This document shows, in pieces, positions 33,164-41,475 of a DNA stretch of 64,000 nucleotides. Each line of letters begins with the position of its first letter. The first letter of the stretch is position 1. Below the pieces are notes generated by a model. It saw only the letters and a list, made by a program, of their open reading frames with translations. It was not told where the DNA came from and made no database searches. The stretch comes from Pseudomonas gessardii (GTDB lineage: Bacteria > Pseudomonadota > Gammaproteobacteria > Pseudomonadales > Pseudomonadaceae), in the NCBI RefSeq assembly GCF_001983165.1, contig NZ_MNPU01000029.1, positions 1 to 64,000 on the forward strand, in the 5' to 3' direction. The position numbers and the translations under genes are program-made.

Positions 33164-34444
33164 ATGTCGGTCGATCCGCAACACCTGCTTCGCGAGCTGT
33201 TTGCCACAGCCATCGACGCTGCCCACCCCCGGCAAGTCCTCGAACCTTATCTGCCCGCCGACCGCAGCGGCCGGGTGATCGTGATCGGCGCCGGCAAAGC
33301 CGCAGCCGCCATGGCCCTGGTCGTGGAAAACAGCTGGCAAGGCGAGGTTTCGGGCCTGGTGGTCACCCGCTACGGCCACGGCGCACCCTGCCAGAAAATC
33401 GAAGTGGTCGAAGCCGCGCACCCGGTGCCGGACGCCGCCGGCCAGGCCGTAGCCAAGCGCGTGCTGGAACTGATCAGCAACCTAAACGAAGATGACCGCG
33501 TGATCTTCCTCCTGTCCGGCGGCGGTTCGGCCCTGTTGGCGTTGCCGGCGGCGGGTATCAGCCTGGCCGACAAACAAGCCATCAACAAAGCCCTGCTCAA
33601 GTGCGGCGCGACCATCGGCGAGATGAATTGCGTGCGTAAGCACCTCTCGGCGATCAAGGGCGGGCGACTGGCCAAGGCCGCCTGGCCGGCCACGGTCTAC
33701 ACCTATGCGATTTCCGATGTGCCGGGCGACCAGGCCACAGTGATTGCCTCCGGCCCGACCGTGGGCGACCCGAGCACCTCGCAACAGGCCCTGGCAATTC
33801 TCAAGCGTTACCAGATCCAAGTACCGGGCTCGGTGCGCAGTTGGTTGCAGAACCCGGAGTCGGAGACCGTCAAACCCGGCGACCCGTGCCTTGCGCGCAG
33901 CCATTTCCAATTGATCGCGCGCCCCCAGCAATCCCTCGAAGCGGTGGCGGTGAAAGTGCGCCAGGCCGGTTTCAGCCCGCTGATCCTCGGCGACCTGGAA
34001 GGCGAAGCGCGGGATGTGGCCAAGGTCCACGCCGGCATTGCGCGGCAGATCGTGCTGCACGGCCAGCCGCTGGCGGCGCCCTGCGTGATCCTCTCTGGCG
34101 GCGAGACCACCGTGACCGTGCGCGGCCATGGCCGGGGCGGACGCAACGCCGAGTTTTTGCTGAGCCTGACCGACAGCCTCAAGGGCCTGCCCGGCGTCTA
34201 CGCCCTGGCCGGCGACACCGACGGCATCGACGGCTCCGAAGACAACGCCGGGGCAATCATGACCCCCACCAGCTACGCCCGCGCCGAGGCCCTGGGCCTG
34301 TCGGCCAGCGATGAGCTGGACAACAACAATGGCTACGGCTATTTCGCGGCACTCGACGCGTTGATCGTCACCGAGCCGACCCGTACCAACGTCAATGACT
34401 TTCGTGCCATTTTGATACTTGAGACTGCTGCCCATGACGCCTGA
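33164..34444 (+). CDS. ttuD: Glycerate 2-kinase / hydroxypyruvate reductase (MOFRL family)
   Basis: A 426-residue protein of the MOFRL family. Although such genes are often named hydroxypyruvate reductase (ttuD), family members characterised biochemically phosphorylate glycerate to 2-phosphoglycerate, which fits this operon best. It has VIGAGKAAAAMALVVE near residue 40, LLSGGGSALLALPAAGIS near residue 117 and the C-terminal MOFRL domain with GRGGRNAEFLLSL and AGDTDGIDGSEDNAG. The last 11 bases overlap the pyruvate kinase gene. Confidence 0.9.
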   Translation: MSVDPQHLLRELFATAIDAAHPRQVLEPYLPADRSGRVIVIGAGKAAAAMALVVENSWQGEVSGLVVTRYGHGAPCQKIEVVEAAHPVPDAAGQAVAKRVLELISNLNEDDRVIFLLSGGGSALLALPAAGISLADKQAINKALLKCGATIGEMNCVRKHLSAIKGGRLAKAAWPATVYTYAISDVPGDQATVIASGPTVGDPSTSQQALAILKRYQIQVPGSVRSWLQNPESETVKPGDPCLARSHFQLIARPQQSLEAVAVKVRQAGFSPLILGDLEGEARDVAKVHAGIARQIVLHGQPLAAPCVILSGGETTVTVRGHGRGGRNAEFLLSLTDSLKGLPGVYALAGDTDGIDGSEDNAGAIMTPTSYARAEALGLSASDELDNNNGYGYFAALDALIVTEPTRTNVNDFRAILILETAAHDA

Positions 34445-35849
34445 CAAGAAGGTCAAAATCCTCGCCACCCTGGGACCGGCCACCGACAGTATCGATGACA
34501 TCCGTGAACTGGTGCAAGCCGGGGTAAATATCTTCCGCCTGAACTTCAGCCATGGCGAACACACCGACCATGCCCAACGCTACCAATGGATCCGCCAGGT
34601 CGAACGCCAGCTCAATTACCCGCTGGGGATCCTGATGGACCTGCAAGGGCCCAAGCTGCGGGTCGGGCGCTTCGCCGAAGGCAAGGTGCAACTGCTGCGC
34701 GGCCAGGCCTTGCGCCTGGACCTCGACCCCACGCCGGGCGACCAGCGGCGGGTCAACCTGCCCCACCCGGAAATCATCAAGGCCCTGGAACCCGGCATGG
34801 ACCTGCTGCTGGACGACGGCAAGCTGCGCCTGCGGGTGATCACCAAGCACGCCGATGCGATCGACACCACGGTGCTAAATGGCGGCGAACTGTCCGACCG
34901 CAAAGGGGTGAATGTCCCACAAGCCTTGTTGGAGCTCAGCCCGCTGACCGCCAAGGACCGCCGCGACCTGAGCTTTGGCCTGGAACTGGGCGTGGACTGG
35001 GTGGCGCTGTCATTTGTGCAACGCCCCGAAGACATCCGCGAAGCCCGCGAGCTGATCGGCGACAAGGCATTCTTGATGGCCAAAATCGAAAAACCCTCGG
35101 CGGTGCGCCACCTGCAAGAAATCGCCGAGCTGAGCGATGCAATCATGGTCGCCAGAGGCGATCTGGGTGTGGAAGTGCCGGCCGAAAGCGTGCCGCAAAT
35201 CCAGAAAGACATCATCAGCACCTGCCGCCAGTTGGGCAAACCGGTGGTGGTGGCCACGCAGATGCTTGAGTCCATGCGCTTCTCGCCGGCCCCGACCCGC
35301 GCCGAAGTCACGGACGTGGCCAATGCCGTGGCCGAGGGCGCCGATGCGGTGATGCTCTCGGCCGAGACCGCCTCCGGCGAATACCCGCTGGAAGCCGTGC
35401 AGATGATGAGCAAGATCATCCGCCAGGTGGAAAACGGCCCGGACTACCAGAGCCAACTGGATGTGAGCCGGCCCAAGGCCGAGGCCACGGTGTCCGATGC
35501 CATCAGCTGCGCGATCCGCCGGATCAGCAGCATCCTGCCGGTGGCGGTGCTGGTGAACTACAGCGAGTCGGGCAGCTCCAGCCTGCGCGCGGCGCGGGAA
35601 CGGCCGGCGGTGCCGATCCTCAACCTCACACCCAACCTGTCCACTGCCCGGCGCCTGAGCGTGGCCTGGGGCGTGCATTCGGTGGTCAATGACCGCTTGC
35701 GCCAGGTGGACGAGGTGTGTTCCACGGCGCTGGAAATCGCCCAGGCCCAAGGCATGGCGCAGCGTGGGGATACGCTGTTGATCACGGCGGGGGTGCCGTT
35801 TGGGCAGCCGGGGTCGACCAACTCGCTGCGTATCGAGACGTTGATCTAG
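34434..35849 (+). CDS. pykF: Pyruvate kinase
   Basis: A 471-residue pyruvate kinase that converts phosphoenolpyruvate and ADP to pyruvate and ATP. Conserved pieces are KILATLGPATDS, RLNFSHGEHTDH, the active-site MAKIEKPSAV with IMVARGDLGVEVP, and SAETASGEYPLEAV. The start ATGACGCCTGACAAG inside the ttuD end gives the family N-terminus. Its place after ttuD matches the ttuE position and lets the glyoxylate-glycerate route feed pyruvate. A second pyruvate kinase (pykA type) is expected elsewhere. Confidence 0.93.
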   Translation: MTPDKKVKILATLGPATDSIDDIRELVQAGVNIFRLNFSHGEHTDHAQRYQWIRQVERQLNYPLGILMDLQGPKLRVGRFAEGKVQLLRGQALRLDLDPTPGDQRRVNLPHPEIIKALEPGMDLLLDDGKLRLRVITKHADAIDTTVLNGGELSDRKGVNVPQALLELSPLTAKDRRDLSFGLELGVDWVALSFVQRPEDIREARELIGDKAFLMAKIEKPSAVRHLQEIAELSDAIMVARGDLGVEVPAESVPQIQKDIISTCRQLGKPVVVATQMLESMRFSPAPTRAEVTDVANAVAEGADAVMLSAETASGEYPLEAVQMMSKIIRQVENGPDYQSQLDVSRPKAEATVSDAISCAIRRISSILPVAVLVNYSESGSSSLRAARERPAVPILNLTPNLSTARRLSVAWGVHSVVNDRLRQVDEVCSTALEIAQAQGMAQRGDTLLITAGVPFGQPGSTNSLRIETLI

Positions 35850-35864
35850 CGTCTGTTCGGGCCT

Positions 35865-35937
35865 TATCGCGGCAAGCCCACTCCCACATTTGACCCTGTT
35901 CGCAGAGCAAAATGTGGGAGCTGGCTTGTCTGCGATT
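35865..35937. repeat. REP pair in outward orientation
   Basis: TTATCGCGGCAAGCCCACTCCCACA and TGTGGGAGCTGGCTTGTCTGCGATTAA around a short loop, after pyruvate kinase. It may double as a terminator structure. Confidence 0.85.
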
Positions 35938-35969
35938 AAGGATAACTCGGTCTCCCTGACTCCCTCACC

Positions 35970-36845
35970 ATGCCCAACCCAACCTGCCCCGACTGGGCCG
36001 AAGCCCTGCTCAACGGCTTCAGCCAGATCTTCCTGCAACGCCACCCGTTGTGTGGCTTGCTCTGCCTGCTGGCGATCCTGATCTGCGCCCCGGCCCTGCT
36101 CGGCGGGGCGCTGCTGGGCGGGGTCGCCGGCTTGCTCACGGCCCAGCGCCGCGACTATCCCAAGGCCGAGCGCCAGGCCGGGCTCTACAGTTACAACGGT
36201 GTCTTGCTGGGGTTGCTGATCAGCCAACACTTTGCCTGGTCGCTGCTGTTGCCGCCGCTGATCCTGGCGTGTGGCGGCCTGAGTGCGATCCTGACCCGCC
36301 AATGGGTCAAGCGCATGGCCCATGGCGATGCCTTGCCCGCCTACACCGCACCTTTCGTCGGCATCGGCTGGTTGTTGCTCGGCACCGTCTCGCCTGCCAC
36401 GTTGCCCCTCAGCACAGCGCACACCCTGGACTGGCTCAGTGCGCCGCTGACGGGCCTGGGGCAGGTCGTGCTGCTGGACCAACCGCTGGCCGGCCTGCTG
36501 ATCGCCCTTGGCCTGCTGCTGGCCAGCCCTCGTGCAGCGCTGTGGGCCATGCTCGGCGCCTGTTGCGGCGTGGTCCTGGGCCTGCTGCTCGACGACCGCG
36601 CCGGCGCCCTGCTCGGCCTGCACAGCTATAACCCGGCGCTTGCCGCCCTGGCTCTGAGCCATTATCGGCGCCAACCCTGGCTGCCCTTGCTCGGGATTCT
36701 CCTGGCAGTCCTCCTCACCCCGGGCTTCGCCAGCCTGCACCTGGCGCCGCTGACCGCGCCGTTTATCCTGGCCTGCTGGCTGGTGCGCGCCACCCTGCGC
36801 CTGCGGCACAGGGCCAATATGGACAGCCCGCTTGAATCCCCCTAG
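35970..36845 (+). CDS. Urea transporter (UT family)
   Basis: A 291-residue membrane protein with about ten hydrophobic segments and the internal duplication of the urea channel family. GLYSYNGVLLGLLIS in the first half matches GLHSYNPALAALALSH in the second, and LAPLTAPFILACWLV corresponds to the second-half pore motif. It would allow passive urea entry across the inner membrane. No urease genes lie nearby. The Leu/Ala-rich sequence makes the exact start (ATG at 35970) somewhat uncertain. Confidence 0.85.
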   Translation: MPNPTCPDWAEALLNGFSQIFLQRHPLCGLLCLLAILICAPALLGGALLGGVAGLLTAQRRDYPKAERQAGLYSYNGVLLGLLISQHFAWSLLLPPLILACGGLSAILTRQWVKRMAHGDALPAYTAPFVGIGWLLLGTVSPATLPLSTAHTLDWLSAPLTGLGQVVLLDQPLAGLLIALGLLLASPRAALWAMLGACCGVVLGLLLDDRAGALLGLHSYNPALAALALSHYRRQPWLPLLGILLAVLLTPGFASLHLAPLTAPFILACWLVRATLRLRHRANMDSPLESP

Positions 36846-36876
36846 GCTTCGCAGATCTTCGATTCAGGCGAACTTC

Positions 36877-37701
36877 ATGGACAGCAACAACGACTGGCGC
36901 CAGCGGCTCTATGTGATGATCTTCCAGAGCGACACGGCAGCCGGGCGCCGCTTCGACGGCCTCCTGTTGCTGATCATCCTCGCCAGCCTGGTGGTCGTGA
37001 TGCTCGACAGCATCGACCAAGTGCACCAGAACTACGCCAACGTGCTGGCCTATATCGAATGGGGCTTCACGCTGATCTTCCTCATCGAGTACGGCCTGCG
37101 CCTGTATTGCTCGCCCAAGCCGTTGCGCTACGCCTTCAGTTTCTATGGGCTGGTGGACTTGCTGGCGATCGTCCCCGGCATCCTTGCCCTGTACTACAGC
37201 GACGCCCAGTACCTGCTGATTATCCGCATCATCCGCATGCTGCGGATCTTCCGCGTGCTCAAGCTGAGCCCGTACCTCAAGCAAGCCAACTACTTGATGT
37301 CGGCGCTGCGCGGCAGCAAGCAGAAGATCGTGGTGTTCCTGGTCAGCGTCTGCACCCTGGTGACCGTGTTCGGCACCCTGATGTACGTGATCGAAGGCCC
37401 GGAGCATGGCTTTACCAGCATCCCCAAGGGCATCTACTGGGCCATCGTGACCCTGACCACCGTGGGTTTTGGCGATATCGTGCCCAAGACCCCGCTGGGC
37501 CAGGTGATTTCGTCGCTGGTGATGATCACCGGTTACTCGATCATCGCCGTGCCCACCGGGATCTTTACCGCCGAGCTGGCCCACGCCATGCGCGGTGAGC
37601 AACTGCAACACGATTGCCCGGTATGCAAGAAAAACAGCCACGAACCCAACGCGGCCTTCTGTTCACGTTGCGGCAACGGGCTCTATCCGAAAGTGGAATA
37701 A
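36877..37701 (+). CDS. Voltage-gated potassium channel-type ion transporter with C-terminal zinc ribbon
   Basis: A 274-residue six-helix channel subunit. The voltage-sensor S4 is visible as RIIRMLRIFRVLKLSPYLKQ with regularly spaced Arg/Lys, and the potassium selectivity filter as TTVGFGD in the pore loop. The cytoplasmic tail has two C-x2-C pairs (CPVC, CSRC), a small zinc-ribbon-like end. It follows the urea transporter by 31 bases and may be cotranscribed. Confidence 0.92.
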   Translation: MDSNNDWRQRLYVMIFQSDTAAGRRFDGLLLLIILASLVVVMLDSIDQVHQNYANVLAYIEWGFTLIFLIEYGLRLYCSPKPLRYAFSFYGLVDLLAIVPGILALYYSDAQYLLIIRIIRMLRIFRVLKLSPYLKQANYLMSALRGSKQKIVVFLVSVCTLVTVFGTLMYVIEGPEHGFTSIPKGIYWAIVTLTTVGFGDIVPKTPLGQVISSLVMITGYSIIAVPTGIFTAELAHAMRGEQLQHDCPVCKKNSHEPNAAFCSRCGNGLYPKVE

Positions 37702-37776
37702 GCAAAGTTCTTTTTAATCTTTAAGCGTCTATGTCGCCCCGGCTATAGTCGTGGGCTATAAGCCACTACCTTCTCG

Positions 37777-37784
37777 AACAACAA
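37777..37784 (+). promoter_or_regulatory. Possible Hfq/Crc motif before sbp
   Basis: AACAACAA, the classic Pseudomonas catabolite-repression target sequence, directly precedes the AAGGA ribosome binding site of sbp. Confidence 0.5.
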
Positions 37785-37794
37785 GGAATGAGCA

Positions 37795-38799
37795 GTGAAA
37801 AAACTCGTTAGCGCTTCTCTCCTGGCCGCCGGCCTTGCCCTGTCTGTCGGCGCCCAGGCCGCCTCGACCACCCTGCTCAACGTCTCCTATGACGTGATGC
37901 GCGACTTCTACAAGGATTACAACGCCGCGTTCCAGAAGCACTGGCAAGCCGAGCACCCGGACGACAAGCTGACCTTGCAGATGTCCTTCGGCGGCTCCAG
38001 CAAACAGGCACGCTCGGTCATCGATGGCCTGCCGGCTGACGTGATCACCATGAACATGGCCACCGATATCAACGCCCTGGCGGACAACGGCAAACTGGTG
38101 CCGGACAACTGGGTCACCCGCCTGCCAAACAACAGCGCGCCGTTTACTTCCGCCACGGTGTTTATCGTGCGCAAGGGCAACCCCAAGGCCCTGAAAGACT
38201 GGCCGGACCTGCTCAAGGACGGTGTGCAGGTGATCGTCCCCAACCCCAAGACCTCCGGTAACGGGCGCTACACCTACCTGTCGGCCTGGGGCTATGTCCT
38301 GAAGAACGGCGGCGATGAAAACAAGGCCAAGGATTTTGTCGGCAAGCTGTTCAAGCAAGCACCGGTGCTCGATACCGGTGGCCGTGCCGCCACCACCACC
38401 TTCATGACCAACCAGATCGGTGACGTGCTGGTGACCTTTGAGAACGAAGCAGAAATGATTGCCCGTGAATTCGGCCGTGATCAGTTCGAGGTGGTCTACC
38501 CAAGCGTCTCTGCCGAAGCCGAACCGCCGGTGTCGGTCGTCGACAAAGTGGTCGATAAAAAAGGCACCCGTGCCGTGGCCGATGACTACCTGAAATACCT
38601 GTGGTCGGCAGAAGGCCAGGAAATCGCGGCCAACAACTACCTGCGCCCACGGGACCCGAAGGTACTGGCCAAGTACACCGACCGCTTCCCGAAAGTCGAC
38701 TTCCTGTCGGTGGAGAAGACCTTTGGTGACTGGCGCACCGTGCAGAAGACCCACTTCAATGATGGCGGGGTGTTCGACCAGATCTACAACGGCCAGTAA
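37795..38799 (+). CDS. sbp: Sulfate-binding periplasmic protein
   Basis: A 334-residue sulfate/thiosulfate-binding protein with a signal peptide ending at about residue 22 (SVGAQA). It has the family blocks TLLNVSYDVMRDFYKDYN, LQMSFGGSSKQARSVIDG and VIVPNPKTSGNGRYTYL. The start is GTG: an ATG seven bases upstream is out of frame and closes quickly. No cysTWA permease genes follow; REP repeats and an MFS gene do. It is therefore an orphan or second sulfate-binding protein. Confidence 0.95.
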   Translation: MKKLVSASLLAAGLALSVGAQAASTTLLNVSYDVMRDFYKDYNAAFQKHWQAEHPDDKLTLQMSFGGSSKQARSVIDGLPADVITMNMATDINALADNGKLVPDNWVTRLPNNSAPFTSATVFIVRKGNPKALKDWPDLLKDGVQVIVPNPKTSGNGRYTYLSAWGYVLKNGGDENKAKDFVGKLFKQAPVLDTGGRAATTTFMTNQIGDVLVTFENEAEMIAREFGRDQFEVVYPSVSAEAEPPVSVVDKVVDKKGTRAVADDYLKYLWSAEGQEIAANNYLRPRDPKVLAKYTDRFPKVDFLSVEKTFGDWRTVQKTHFNDGGVFDQIYNGQ

Positions 38800-38804
38800 C
38801 TGAA

Positions 38805-38935
38805 TGTGGGAGCTGGCTTGTGTGGGAGCGGGCTTGCTCGCGAAGGGGGTGTATCAGTCAAAAACTATTTGTCTGACCCACCGCATTCGCGAGCAAGCCC
38901 GCTCCCACACAAGCCCGCTCCCACATTGGCTTGCG
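38805..38935. repeat. Nested REP array
   Basis: An inner REP pair (TGTGGGAGCGGGCTTGCTCGCGAA and its inverse) is enclosed by an outer, truncated TGTGGGAGCTGGCTTG on the left and AAGCCCGCTCCCACA on the right. The result looks like one REPIN inserted into another. Confidence 0.88.
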
Positions 38936-39044
38936 CGCAAGGCATCAATGCCAGACATGACCGAAATTATTAGTAACACTCTACTCCGTCCCCAGCCGAC
39001 CCTTTACCCTGCACATCCTCCTTCCCCGCTCTAACGAGAACACC

Positions 39045-40241
39045 ATGACCGCTACCCCGCCCGCGACCGCCACCCTGACCCGTGGCATGGTGCTGCTGTT
39101 CGCGTTCTGCTGCGGCGCCATTGTCGCCAACATCTACTACGCGCAACCGATCATTGAACTGATCGCCCCGGATATCGGCCTGACGCCCACCATGGCCAGC
39201 CTGATCGTGTCCCTGACCCAGATCGGCTATGCCCTGGGCCTGTTCTTCCTGGTGCCGCTGGGTGACCTGTTGGAAAATCGCCGGCTGATGATCACCACCA
39301 CCGTGGTTGCCATCGCCAGCCTGCTGGGCGCGGCATTTACCGAGCAGCCGAACCTTTTCCTGCTGGTGTCGTTGCTGATCGGCTTCAGCTCGGTGTCCGT
39401 GCAGATCCTGATTCCCCTGGCCGCGCACCTGGCGCCCGCCGAATCCCGTGGCCGGGTGGTCGGCAGCATCATGGGTGGCCTGTTGCTGGGCATCCTGCTG
39501 GCGCGTCCGGTGTCCAGCCTGGTGGCGGACCACTTCGGCTGGCGCGCGATGTTCATGGCGGCGGCGGCGATGATGGCCCTGATCAGCCTGGTACTGCTGT
39601 TGACCGTGCCCAAGCGCCAGCCAGATCACAGCGCCAGCTATGGCCAGTTGCTGCGTTCCCTGGGCACGCTGCTGCGCGAGCAACCTCTGTTGCGGCAACG
39701 GGCGTTCTACCAAGGCTGCCTGTTTGCCTCCTTCAGCCTGTTCTGGACCGCCGTGCCCCTGGAACTGTCGCGTAACCACGGCCTGAGCCAAAGTGAGATT
39801 GCACTGTTTGCCCTGGTCGGTGCCCTCGGTGCCATGGCTGCCCCTATCAGCGGGCGCCTGGCCGATGCCGGCCATACTTACCGCGCTTCACTGCTGGCGA
39901 TGCTGTTTGCCGCACTGAGTTTCCTGCCGGCGTTTATCCACCCGCTCTACAGCGTGATTGGCCTGGCGGTGACCGGTGTGGTCCTGGACTTCTGCGTGCA
40001 GATGAACATGGTCCTCGGCCAGCGGACCATCTACGCCCTCGATGCCCACAGCCGCAGCCGCTTGAACGCGCTGTACATGACCAGCATTTTTATCGGCGGC
40101 GCCTTCGGCTCGGCGATTGCCAGCAGTGTGTACGAACATGGCGGCTGGCTGGGCGTGATTGCCGTCGGCAGCCTGTTCCCGCTGGTGGCGCTGGTGCGGT
40201 TCTTGAGTGTGTCCAGGGTATCTTCACCAGTAAGCGTCTGA
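39045..40241 (+). CDS. MFS transporter (DHA1-like)
   Basis: A 398-residue major facilitator with 12 predicted helices. Typical features are IVANIYYAQPIIELIAPDIG in helix 1, the loop 2-3 motif PLGDLLENRRLMI and ESRGRVVGSIMGGLLLGILL near helix 5. Relatives are drug or sugar exporters of the YgaY/AraJ-like group; the substrate cannot be read from the sequence. It is transcribed alone after the REP array and converges with phnN (2 bases between stop codons). Confidence 0.85.
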   Translation: MTATPPATATLTRGMVLLFAFCCGAIVANIYYAQPIIELIAPDIGLTPTMASLIVSLTQIGYALGLFFLVPLGDLLENRRLMITTTVVAIASLLGAAFTEQPNLFLLVSLLIGFSSVSVQILIPLAAHLAPAESRGRVVGSIMGGLLLGILLARPVSSLVADHFGWRAMFMAAAAMMALISLVLLLTVPKRQPDHSASYGQLLRSLGTLLREQPLLRQRAFYQGCLFASFSLFWTAVPLELSRNHGLSQSEIALFALVGALGAMAAPISGRLADAGHTYRASLLAMLFAALSFLPAFIHPLYSVIGLAVTGVVLDFCVQMNMVLGQRTIYALDAHSRSRLNALYMTSIFIGGAFGSAIASSVYEHGGWLGVIAVGSLFPLVALVRFLSVSRVSSPVSV

Positions 40242-40243
40242 CG

Positions 40244-40819
40244 TCAGCACGCTCTGGATCCTGCCGACTGCCCGTCGCCCAGGCCTCCGAGCAACTGCTC
40301 AACGGTGCGCGCCAATGGCCCGGAGTTGTCCAGCAGGAACACCCCTGGCGCGGCCTTCAGGCTTTCGCTGAACTGTGCATTGCGCGCCAGGCGCGCGTCT
40401 ATTTCCACCTCCGACTCACGGCCCCGCGCCAGCAAGCGCTGGCGCAACACTGCCTGGTCCACGGTCAGCAGCACCACCTGTAGCGTTGGATAACGCGCGC
40501 GGGTCTGCGCCAGGTGGCCACGAGAGCCGTTGACCAACACATCGTCGCCGGCCGCCAGCCAGTCGTCGATCTGCCGTGGAATGCCATAAGACAGGCCATT
40601 GGCATGCCAGCTCAAAGCAAAGGCGCCTTCGGCCACCAGCGCAGCGAACTGTGCGGGGCTTACGCCCTGGGCGGCCTCGCCCACCGCTTCTGCCGACCGG
40701 GTGATGACCCGCCGCACAATGCGGCAGCCGCGCTCGGCCAATGGCACCCGCGCCGCCTCCAACAGGCTGTCCTTGCCCGAACCCGATGGCCCGATGAGAT
40801 AGATCAACCTGCCCGCCAT
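40244..40819 (-). CDS. phnN: Ribose 1,5-bisphosphate phosphokinase
   Basis: A 191-residue P-loop kinase of the PhnN type, which makes PRPP from ribose 1,5-bisphosphate. The Walker A motif GPSGSGKDSLL starts at residue 10. RVITRSAEAVGEAAQGV and FALSWHANGLSYGIP are family signatures. The start is MAGRLIYLIG, with an AGAGGG ribosome site; an upstream open frame of 40 codons is not conserved. Normally it lies in a phosphonate (phn) operon, but here it is alone. Confidence 0.9.
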   Translation of the reverse strand: MAGRLIYLIGPSGSGKDSLLEAARVPLAERGCRIVRRVITRSAEAVGEAAQGVSPAQFAALVAEGAFALSWHANGLSYGIPRQIDDWLAAGDDVLVNGSRGHLAQTRARYPTLQVVLLTVDQAVLRQRLLARGRESEVEIDARLARNAQFSESLKAAPGVFLLDNSGPLARTVEQLLGGLGDGQSAGSRAC

Positions 40820-41038
40820 CAAAACACCCTCTTGGCTTGTCGCCAGACTTGTTGGACCACCAACTGCATGCAGCGGGGCCACTGGAAAGTACATCCAGCC
40901 ATCCGCGAGCATCTTGAAGGCTCCCGGCTCCAGCCTCAAGCAAGTACTGGCGCTGCTGCACCGCAGTAGTGACGGATAAACCCGCTCCTACAGTTGATCT
41001 GCGTTGATTGGGCAGCAGTGTTTTCAGCAACCATGAAA

Positions 41039-41060
41039 AAGGCGACCCGAAGGTCGCCTT
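41039..41060 (-). terminator. Terminator of the proline-rich lipoprotein gene
   Basis: A 9-bp stem AAGGCGACC/GGTCGCCTT with loop CGAA, followed on the minus strand by TTTCATGG, 4 bases past the stop codon. Confidence 0.75.
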
Positions 41061-41063
41061 GTG

Positions 41064-41459
41064 TCATTGCGCATACTGCTTGCTCAACCCCGGCGGCACG
41101 CCCTGCACATTGGTTTCTTCCCATGGCCCGTTGGGGCTGATGGAGCGGCTCCAGCCGTTGCTCCAGCGGTAGTAGGTACGCTGGCGGTAGAAGGTGTCCG
41201 GTTGTTCGTCCAGCACGTACACCTGCATCTTGCCGTCCCAGTGGCTGGCAGCGCCAGGCGGCGGGGCGAAGGTCGGGGACTTGCTGGGCAGGGCCTTCGG
41301 CGGCGCGGTGACCGGGCCGCTGGGTTTGCTGCTCGGCTGGGTCGATGGGCCCGACGGTGGGATGGTCGGGCCCGTAGGGGCAGGAGGTGGCCGATGAACC
41401 GCGCAAGCGCTCAAGCCCAATACCAGGCTGAGCAGGGTGATACGAGCGATGGCGGTCAT
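41064..41459 (-). CDS. Proline-rich lipoprotein, unknown function
   Basis: 131 residues. A lipoprotein signal with lipobox LSAC (Cys at about residue 19) is followed by a Pro/Ser-rich linker (about 22-70) that would span the periplasm. A short C-terminal domain is rich in Trp and Tyr (HWDGKMQVYVLDEQPDTFYR, RWSNGWSRSISPNGPWEE). I do not recognise the domain. It follows ccmI by 16 bases on the same strand and has its own terminator, so it may be the last gene of the ccm transcript. Confidence 0.7.
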   Translation of the reverse strand: MTAIARITLLSLVLGLSACAVHRPPPAPTGPTIPPSGPSTQPSSKPSGPVTAPPKALPSKSPTFAPPPGAASHWDGKMQVYVLDEQPDTFYRQRTYYRWSNGWSRSISPNGPWEETNVQGVPPGLSKQYAQ

Positions 41460-41475
41460 GGGGGGTTCCTCGAAA

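Noticed and set aside
35010..36809. 599-codon antisense frame across pyruvate kinase, a REP and the urea transporter
   Set aside because: It crosses two real genes and a REP repeat, is Gln/Arg/Gly-rich with no domain, and has no plausible start.
1001..38935. Repeated GTGGGAGC..GCAAGCC units considered as a CRISPR array
   Set aside because: The units are inverted pairs scattered between genes, not regularly spaced direct repeats with unique spacers, and no cas genes are present.
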